From positions 124,001 to 188,000 of the forward strand of contig JAJAGP010000545.1 in NCBI GenBank assembly GCA_025084515.1: DNA of 64,000 nt, given 5' to 3'. This document shows, in pieces, positions 34,501 through 45,304 of the stretch. The notes beneath the pieces are model-generated. The model was not told where the DNA came from and ran no database searches. It saw only the letters and a program-made list of their open reading frames with translations. A program made the translations under genes and the position numbers. Positions within the stretch are counted from its first letter, which is position 1. Every line of letters starts with the position of its first letter. Source of the DNA: Ancistrus triradiatus (Eukaryota > Chordata > Actinopteri > Siluriformes > Loricariidae).

Positions 34501-37500
34501 GAACATCACGAATACTGGACACATTAGTTATTTCGTCCTATTTTGTGCATGTAGGATCAGGACGCTTGTATGTTTATTTTTCTAGGTGTTCAGCGCTGAC
34601 ATCTAGTGGCTATATTGTGTAGTACAACGTTAAATTTATACATGCAAACCACGCGCTTATTGGAAGCAGTCCGCGTGAAATGCATAAGCAAGAAAAAGCT
34701 CGGAGTTTTTTTTCTTTGTTTATTTTTACGAGTATAGCAGTCAGGAAGAGAGAGATTAGACCTTCTGATATTTTGATGACTAGTGTAAGTGGACAATTGA
34801 CAAAGAACCCAAACTTGTAAGTCTGTGAACATAACTGTGACCTAAAACAACATCAGATTTTTTGTCATAAAAGTGGATAAAAAGAACCCGGTTACCAAAT
34901 GAGACAAAATATTATACATGGTTATTTATTTATTGAGGGAAATGATCCAATATTACATATCTGTGAGTGTCAAAATTATGTGAATCTCTCAGATTTTCAG
35001 TTAATTTGAAGATAAAATTAGTGTAGGGATGTTTTCAGTCAATGGGAAGACAATCGAGTGCAAGTGGACACGCTGTTGCATTTGAAAAAATGGGCATCTA
35101 TTTAAGTCTTATCTTCAAAGCATGTGTGGTCATGTATTTAAGTTTATCATGGCATGAACAAATGAGATTTCTGAAGACCTCATCGGGCTGGGACCAAAAT
35201 AAAACCTTTTTGATTTAGATGAGAAGCTTTATGTCTGGAGAAAGAAAAACACTGCATTCCAGTATAAGAACCCTATCTCATCTGTGAAACATGGTGGTGG
35301 TAGTATCATGGTTTGGGCATGTTTTGCTGCATCTGGGCAGGACGGCTTGCCATCATTGATGGAACAATGAATTCTAAATGATATCAGAGAATTCTAAAGG
35401 AAAATGTCAGGACATCTGTCCATGAACTGAATCTCAAGAGAAGGTGGGTCATGCAGCAAGACAACGACCCTAAGCACACAAGTCGTTCCACCAAAGAATG
35501 GTTAAAGAAGAATAAAGTTAATGTTTTGGAATGGCCAAGTCAAAGTCCTGACCTTAATCCAATGGAAATGTTGTGGAAGGACCTGAAGCGAGCAGCTAAT
35601 GTGAGGAAACCCACCAACATCCCAGAGTTGAAGATGATCTGTACAGAGGAAGGGCTACTGAACAGTTACTAGAAACATTTAGTTCCAGTTATTGCTGCAC
35701 AAGGAGGGTATTACAAGATATTAAATGCAAAGTTTCACATATTTTTGATCATTCTCCTAAACAAATTAGTGACCAAGTTTAATATGTTGTCTTGTCTGTT
35801 TAACTGGGTTCCTTTTATCTACTCTTAGGGCTTGTATGAAAATCTGATGATGTTTTAGATCAGATTTATGTAAAAATAGAACATTCAAAGGGTTTACACA
35901 CTTTAAAGCAGCACTAGGTCTTAAATCAGAGGTAAGAATGCTAATGCATTAATTGACAGATCCGCTTGGAAGAGCTAAGCCAGCCTCCTTATGTGCACAG
36001 ACAAGCCAGCACAACATCTCCACCTGACCTGTACCAGTCTACATGTCATTACAAGTCATTTGAAGTTGCTATGTCTAAAGTTGTGAATGTTTTGTTGGAA
36101 GATGGAAAGAGATATACAGAATGCACAGAGGCAAAAATCATATACCTGTGGATTGCAGGCTGTGTCTGCATGTAGCAGTAATGATAAATTCATTCACGGT
36201 AGATTCAAAGTAGCCTGATAACAATGTTCTCTGTTGACAAAGTCATTGTGGGCTCTGAAAGTGTAAATGTTTAACATTCTAGGTAGAACAACTGTCAAAA
36301 CGAGACTGGATTTTCTTAAGCACACTTTCCTGGTATGACCTTGCACAACGAAATTCTTGTTTGTGGGTTAGATATTGCTACAGCGTGTAGCTGTATAATC
36401 CGAGTGAGCATTGGGCAGGCATTTCCGCTATATTCCAGGGACGTTCAGCCTTTCAACACTGACACCTAGTGGTTGAAGTGGGTTAGCTCAACTGTCCGTG
36501 AAAAATTGTCTGGTTAAACAAATGTCAGTGTTAAAATTCTATATGCCCTTTACATTTAGATTACTTTGATTTGAACGCACTGTATAAATAAAATCACTGT
36601 GCATCTGAGTAGCACCTTGAAATCACACCACACATCCAGCAGATGACAGCAGCGCTGAACGTTTTCCAGCAAGCAGCACTAAAGTGCAGCATGTCAGTTT
36701 TGTGTGAGGCTTCCACTGCATCACTGTAAAACCCTGATCCCTGAAGTGTGAAGTTGCCCAGACACGTCTCACTGGGAGCACATTGTGTCCCAGCTCAGTT
36801 TCATTCTCACATCATCTCACAAAGCCCTCACTAATGTGGTTGAACAGGTTTAAACGGTGGCTCTATTGCCCAAGCCTCTTAACTCAAGAGTTGACTCATT
36901 GCAGCAACGAGAACTAGCACTGTAATTATTAATTTGATAGACACTTATGGTATTTTTAAAGGCTTATATGGGCTTACTAGTGTCACCTTAGTAGAGCCAG
37001 GAGTTTCTAAAGCTCTATAGGTTGCCACAATGGGTCTTACGTCTACGGCTGTAAACGCTTAGTCATGCAGTTAGTCCAGGATGCTAAGTCACATCTTGCC
37101 TTCGTTCATCAGACTCAGCATCCTCTCTCACTGGAGCTATGTGATTAACTCATTCTTAATTCCAGCGTTGCTTAATTCACCTTAATGCTGTCTGTGAACT
37201 GGCACCTCATCATATCTCACCATTACACACTTAACGTACACACTTAACTCACGTCTGTGTGAATACGTTTTTGCACCCGACTCTTCCCTTCAGTCGCTTG
37301 ATAACTTGCTTTATTTGGCTTTCTAGTATCTAACTAATAAATGACAAAACGCTGCTAGCACCCTAACACATGAATATAAATACCTCCTAGAACTCTAGTT
37401 AGTGCAGATAAGAAAGGCTATTAGAGTATTAATAAATTAATATGATATAGGCTTATAGGACCCTAACATGTGAATACTAAGACCTACTAAGGGTCTAGAA

Positions 37501-40500
37501 ATTCAATATAATACAGGACTTAGAAGTGAATGTAATATGACATGCTAGGACCCTAATAACTGAATATCATATGAGCCAGTATAACCTTAATAACTGAATA
37601 TTACTTGAGCCAATATAACCCTCATAATCTAAAACAATATGGGCCAATATCAATCTAATACGTGAATATAATATGGGGTACTTGCACCCTAATAATTAAT
37701 TGTAATACAAGCCAATAGGATCCTAATAACTGAATATAATACAGGGTACCATGTCCTTAAAGCTAAATACAATATGGTATACTACAGTTCTAATAGAGCC
37801 CACTAGAGTGATTAAATGCAGACTACTTTGGGCCTAATACCTAAATACTGCATAATACAGTCTCCCATGACCCTAATAAAACAATACAAATCAGATTACT
37901 GGATCCTTATGACTGAATATGACACAATATGGCCCTTATAAGAGTATATAGCACACACTCCTAGGACCATAATACATTAATATAGTACAGACTGCTAATT
38001 CCCTGATAAGAGAATATAAGACAGACTACTATACTTCTAAAAGTAAATATGGCATGGCATAGTGACTAAAATATGTTCCTATTAAATGCCTTTCAGGAAC
38101 CTAATAAATAGATATTTAACAGCCTATTCTACTCCAAGATTTCTCAGACAACCAGAAGCAGGATCAATTTTAAAGTGTGAATATGATAACTCATGAAGGT
38201 GAGCACAACATAAAGGCACATTATTTAAGTCGGTAGCCATTCTAAGGTGAGTTTAGGTAATTGTTTAACAGATCCACCCATGCCTAACTCAAATATCCCT
38301 GGCTCCATTCAAACAGGGTCTTAAGTACATATTTTAAGTTGGGAGGTTGATATGGTTTCTCTGTCGGCACAGCACAAAGTACAATTCTTTATTTGACAAA
38401 TAAAGCCCTTGTGCGCCCGCTTGACCAGTGTTTGTTTCAGCAATCTGCATACTTCTGAGCATTATAATCCGTACCTTTTTGTTTGCGCAAAACCACCCTT
38501 GTAGGTTGGGCAGGTGAGCAAGGTCACCTTACTCCCCAGTGAGTCATTAGTCATGTGTTATTCAGGGCGTTTTTCAGAAACAGGCGTGCTGTCATAACAG
38601 TCCTAATTCTCTAAACAGAATGTTCTAGTTTCCTGACTTTCAGAAACACAGGGCATGACATTTCTAAAGTTACATTTGTTTGCTTGTGATGAACCGTAAA
38701 GAGACTGCAACTCAGTTTTGGTGACTGATTAAAGCAACCAAAAAGAGTAAGCCCTGGAGTACATATGGGCTAAAAAAAATTATTTCTCTGTTCCGTATTG
38801 CTCTATCGTTAGACAAGAAGCTCAACCTGACCAGTGAACTTGAGTCCTAACATTTAACTGCTGAACTCTAAGAGGTGGAGAAAATGTGTTGACAAGCCCT
38901 GGGTATGTAGAAAATGCCATGGGGTGTGGTCTTGATCCACCTTTGTTCATGCAGATTGAATGGAAGAACCGATACGAAAATACATGTATATAACACAGCG
39001 GACAGTTTCAGAGAATCTTCAAAGTGAGGGATGGATAATACCAGTTCTGCAGAAGAAGAACTGTAAATTGACCACCTACACACCTGAGTCACCTCATTAA
39101 GGCTATTATAATGAGCTGCTTTTGGACTTGATCTAAGACTAGCTCGAGCAGTATGTGGGATTTTGTGAAACACATGGGGAGGAAAGAAACTGTGTGAAAT
39201 TGTGTGTGGTGTCAGAAATCTGTAATCTGCACGATTTGTAATAATGAATATTGCTGCATCGATGAGCAAGATGCTCCACCCGCTCAGCTGTCTTGGCTTA
39301 GTAATGAGCTTATATCAGACTTCATACTAGACTAGTTAGAGCTATCTGTGGGAACTTATGCAACGAAACACTGAGGTTACAGGATTTAGATAAAGCTAAA
39401 TCATCTCCAAAGTAGTTGGTCATGTGATCAATACTTCTGCCTAAGAGATCACGCACATTTTATGGCTGCTCTGTGGCTCATCACTAATAAGATCCCTCCT
39501 CTGGTCTTTCTCACACAGTTCAGAAATCACACTCATTTATTACAGATCTCTGCATTTGAAGAAGTAAGATTTGTGCATGTATTGGGGTAAAATAGATTGC
39601 CTGAGATTATTGCCTGAGACATTAAACACAGAGCTTCAGTGCGAACCTAAAGAAGGAAAAAAAATCTTGTGGTAATATAATGTTTTATAGATACGGGTGA
39701 ACTCTGGTGTCCAAATGTACCTCATTCCAGAACGGGGACACTGTGGTGGCCAACGGTTAAAGTACTAGAATAAGGACAAGAAGGTTGAGGATTAAACTCC
39801 TATCTTTGCCATGCTGCCACGTTTGGTCCTTGTGCAATGCCCATAAACCACAGTTGCTTTTATTGTAAGACTGTATCAGTTGTAAGTCGCTTTGGATAAT
39901 GGTGTCTGCTTAATGTGAATATTGGAAATGAGCAATTTGAATACAACTCAATAAATATCACAAAAACTTTGTTTTCAAGCTTTGAAAGGGGACTGTGGTA
40001 GCCTAGCGGTTAAGGTACTGGACTATGGACCAAAAGGTCCAGGGGTTAAATCCCACCTCTGCCAAGCTGCCACTGTTGGGTCCTTGAGCAAGGCCCTTAA
40101 CCCACAATTGCTTGGATTGTAAGACTGTATCAGTTGTAAGTCGCTCTGGATAAGGGTGTCTGCTAAATGCTGTAAATGTAAATGGGGCCTAATTACTAAA
40201 CATAACATGGGGTAGTAGCTATTAAGTGAGCATAATGCTTATATGCCGATATGGGTCTTTAAAAGTAAGTACAACACAGCCTTATTAAATGAACATACAG
40301 TGACCCTAATACATGAATGTAATCTGCCATCATAGGTCCCTAATAGGCAAATACAGTCCACCCTTATATGGCCCTAATAAGTGAGTATGATATTGCATTT
40401 TGGAGCCCTGTAAGTGAATTCAATAGAGCATACTACTGCCTCAAACATTACATATAACGACCCACTAGGGCCCTAATACATGTAACAGGAGCTCACAGGG

Positions 40501-43500
40501 ATCAGGCTTTTAGGACCTTAGTACCTAACTATAAATTGCTTCATAAGACAGTTTACTGTATACAGTTGTGCTTGAAAGTTTGTGAACCCTTTAGAATTTT
40601 CGATATTTCTTGCATAAATATGACCTAAAACATCATCAGATTTTCACACACAAGTCCTAAAAGTAGATAAAGAGAAACCCAGTTAAACAAACGAGACAAA
40701 AATATTATACTTAGTCATTTATTTACTGAGGAAAATGATCCAATATTACATCTTAGTGAGTGGCAAAAGTATGTGAACCTCTAGGATTAGCAGTTAATTT
40801 GAAGGTGAAATTAGAGTCAGGTGTTTTCAATCAGTGGGATACCAATCAGGTGTGAGCACCCTGTTTTATTTAAAGAACAGGGATCTATCAAAGTCTGCTC
40901 TTCACAACACGTTTGTGGAAGTGTATCATGGCATGAACAAAAGAGATTTCTGAGGAGCTCAGATAAGATTTGTTGATGCACATCAGGCTGGAAAAGGTTA
41001 CCAAAACCATCTCTAAAGAGTTTGGACTCCACCAATCCACAGTCAGACAGATTGTGTACAAATGGAGGAAATTCAAGACCTTTGTTTACCCTCCCCAGGA
41101 GTGGTTGGACCAACAGGTCACAAAGTACCCCAGGGTAACTTCTAAGCAACTGAAGGCCTCTCTCACATTGGCTAATGGTAATGTTCATGAGTCCACCATC
41201 AGAAGAATACTGAACAACAATGGTGTGCATGGCAGGGTTGCAAGGAGAAAGCCACTGCTCTCCATAAAGAACATTGCTGCACGTCTGCAGTTTGCTAAAG
41301 ATCACGTGGACAGCCAGAAGGCTATTGGAAGAATGTTCTGTGGACAGATTAGACCAAAATAGAGAACTTTTTTGTTTAAAAGAAAAGCGTTATGTTTGCA
41401 TTGCAAAACACTGCATTCCAGCATAAGAACATTATCTGTGGAACCATGGTGGTGTTGGTAGTATCATTGTTTGGGCCTGTTTTGCTGCATCTGGCCAGGA
41501 CGGCTTGCCATCATTGATGGAACAATGAATTCTAAATTACATCAGAGAATTGTAAAGGAAAATATCAGGACATCTGTCCATGAACTGAATCTCAAGAGAA
41601 GGTGGGTCATGCAGCAAGACAACGACCCTAAGCACACAAGTCGTTCTACCAAAGAATGGTTAAAGAAGAATAACGTTCATGTTTTGGAATGGCCAAGTCG
41701 AAGTCCTGACCTGGAAGGACCCTGAAGCGAGCAGCTAATGTGAGGAAACCCACCAACATCCCAGAGCTGAAGCTGTTTCTGTTCGGAGGAATGGGCTTAA
41801 AATTCCTCCAAGCCGGTGTGCAGGACTGATCAACAGCTACAGGAAACGTTTAGCTGCAGTTATTGCTGCACAGGGGGGTCACACCAGATATTGAAAGCAA
41901 AGGTTCACATACTTTTGCCACTCACTAATATGTAATATTGAATAATTTTTCCTCAATAAGTAAAATTACCAAGTATAATATTTTTTGTCTATTTTTGTGT
42001 TTAACTGGGATCTACTTTTAGGACTTGTAGGGTTCACAAACTTTCAAGCACTACTGTAACTTTAACTATAACCGAGTCCTCTTTAAGGGCCCAATAATAA
42101 AAATATCATACATTTTAAACACCACTTGTAGGTATAATCACATAATCATTAAATAGTGAATATAATATGACCCACAAACCCCTAATAAGAAAACATAAAT
42201 CCAATCCGACAATGAATAAGAAAGTGACCCACTAACACAAGATCCCATCTGTGGCCATAATGACTAATTCTAAAGTGGAGGATGGATAATTTCAGTCCTG
42301 CAGCTGACATAAACTGTGATTTCACCTCTTACACCTCATTATGTGCTTAGTAACAGGCTGATTTTAGACATTACCTTACACTGGACTTAACTGGTGAAAC
42401 ACCCTATGGTTTAATTAAAGCTGAGTCACATGATCTTTCTAGCTGAGAACGCAGAGAGTGACCTGAACCTGAGCAACGTGAATCATCCCTGTATTTAAGA
42501 ACGCATTGACCATGACGCACTTTTGACGTAACACTCTGAAGCAAACATGACAAAGTGTGTCAGTACTTTCAGTGTAAACAATAAGCAAAGGTTAAGCAAA
42601 CCCTGTATTTGTCAGCATATTAGTGTAACTGCTTCCTTAAGCAAAAGTGTGATCACATGACCTAACTTTTTACCTGACTAATCTAAAACAGGGATAAGTC
42701 TGGTGCGAGAATCTCTGGTCAGACTGATACATCTGGAATGAAATCTTTCAGTCACAAGAAACTATACACCTGTAAACCAGAGCTCTACCCCAGAGCCTCT
42801 CTCGTTCATGTCCCCCTTCTGGCAAGCTGAGGTTTCGGTTGTGTTTCAAAGCTGCACTCTTTTTTCTGCATTACTTGGCACCATGAAAGTTAAATATAGT
42901 TCCCTGACAATGTACAGCCTCCTGATGCATTAAGTAAAGATGAATAGTTTCCTAGCACTGAAAGATTTCGTCTGTTTGTACTTCGTGTGTATCTTCCAGA
43001 TGTGTCAGTCTGGTCAGAGGCTCCAGAGTCTCAGCCCTCATCTGGGTGGAGCCTGGGCCTGACACATCACTAGACTACTCAGGTGAATGACTCAGGTTAG
43101 ACATAAACTGGTCTGTCGACAAATACAGGGTTTGCTTAACCTTTGATTAATGTTTGCATTGAAAGTACTGACACATTTTGTCACATTTGTCCACGTTTTG
43201 AAGTGGTACGTCAAAAGAGGATTGTTGTCATTCCGTGCTTCAACACAGGGGCAATCCGTCTATCAGTGTGCTTGACCAAAAACACGTATTGTTTGGGCAG
43301 ATTATGGTTATATATCACAAGTCACATGTCTTTTGACTAGGGGTGATATCAAGTGCCTTTGAAAGCCACGAGCATTCATGATTTATCAGAAAAGTAAATG
43401 TTTGCAGTCTGCCAACAGAATGCTGAAATAAAAAAACTGGTTTTGGTGTTAGACTTTTGGTTTTCTGGAGTATCTTGAAACAAGATGGAACGTGTCATGT

Positions 43501-45252
43501 GTGTTTGTGTGTTTGTACATGCGAGCATGCGTCGTTTTTTTGTGTGTGAGTGGTAACAGAAAGATTCAAATGAATGGGAAAAAAATGAAGCAAAACCTGC
43601 TGGGAAAAACCAGTCTGTGGAATGTTACCCGAAACCTTTCCATCTTGGCACAGCAAGTTGCAGACCATGTTTCTGTTAACCAGCCTTCAGTTCTTATCTT
43701 TGTTCAGTGTTATCTTACCTTTATGTGTGTAGTTTGACATGGGGTTTTTTTGTGTACTCCACTTGTACTTCTGTGTACTCCTCTGACATTCCTCAAATAT
43801 GCCTGTAGGTGGACCGGATGCTCAAAATTGCTGCTAGGTGTTATTTTGTGTGATTCCGTGTAATAACAGGGTTATTCCATGACTGCCACCACCAACCTCA
43901 GCTAGATAAAGCACTCATTGAAGAAGATGACGTTTGAAAATAAGATTACTTTTGAAAAATAGTGACAATGATCCAAAGAGAATTAACAGATGAACTACTT
44001 TATTTATTTACTTAACAATAAAATATTCATTCATTTTCTTCTCCACTTAATCCTTGGGTAAGATCGCGAGTAAGCCGGTGCCTAGACAGCGACACAGGGC
44101 ACAAGGCAGGAACAACCCTGGGTGCCAATCCATTGTGGGGCACACACACAAATACACACACTCACACAGTATGGGCACTTTAGAAACTCCAGTTAAGCTA
44201 ACACGCATGTCTTTGGACTGTGGGAGGAAACTGGAGTACCCAGAGTAAACCCACATGGACACTAGGAGGACCTGCAAACTCCACACGTAGATCGCTTCAC
44301 TGGAGATCGAACCCGGGACCTTCTTGCCGTGAGGTGACAGTGCGACCCACTGAGCCACTACCCAAAATACAATATTAATTAATAAATAAAACATAATGGG
44401 ATCAAATAAAACATAATTGCGTTAATCAGTGGGATTCATTTGTGATTACTGTTACTTTTTTGCTAACTAAATCCCTCTTTAATTTTAGGTTATTGTTAGG
44501 TTAGTGTCTCTGAGTGAGTGTGTATACTGTATGTGCTTGCATCTTTAACTTGACACCCTGTCTAGGGTTGGTTGCCACCTTGTGCCCTGTGCTGACGGGT
44601 GATTTCTTGTGACCCATCATTGGATTTAAGGGCTTGTGAAAATGAAAGAAGGAATGGATTAATGATCTACATATACTCACCGAGCATTTCAGTTTAGTGA
44701 GTACTGTGGGACTTTAATGGCCTTGGGTGCCAACACCTTTTTCGTCAGTTTGTGGATTGTCCCTCCTCAGATCACTGTCGGTAGGTACTCACCACTGCTG
44801 ACCGGGAGCACCCCACACTCCTTGCTGTCTAGGAGAACCTCCAACCTAGTCGCCTGGCCATAGCAGTTTGTGCCTGGTTAAAGTTCTGTTTAAACATTTT
44901 TGCCACATCCAAGGTGTCAACTATGAGAACAGACTGTCCCCTTACTGTGTCATATGTTCTCGAGCCTAATATGTGTATCATTTTAATGTTTTGGCTGATT
45001 GGTGCACAGAAGTCTTAAGTAAGATTTTAATGAATGAAAGACATTATAACAGTAGGTTCAGTGTGTGTTCGACTTGTTAGGAACTCTTTTTTGGTAAATG
45101 AAATGTAAATTAATTTATATCTGTATTTTATTTCACTTGGTTTTAGAGGAAAATTGTATTTTTTGTTGTAATGTTATATGAAAGTGGTTTCAAAAGCTGT
45201 CCACTCTTAAAAAGTAATGAATGCTAATATAATGCTGATCTAAGTCAACAAT

Positions 45253-45304
<52 letters not shown>

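Noticed and set aside
43492..43737. 81-residue frame with a hydrophobic start (MSCVFVCLYMRACVVFLCVS)
   Set aside because: The hydrophobic part is a product of a GT-rich stretch within the gene 1 intron; no signal-peptide gene context.
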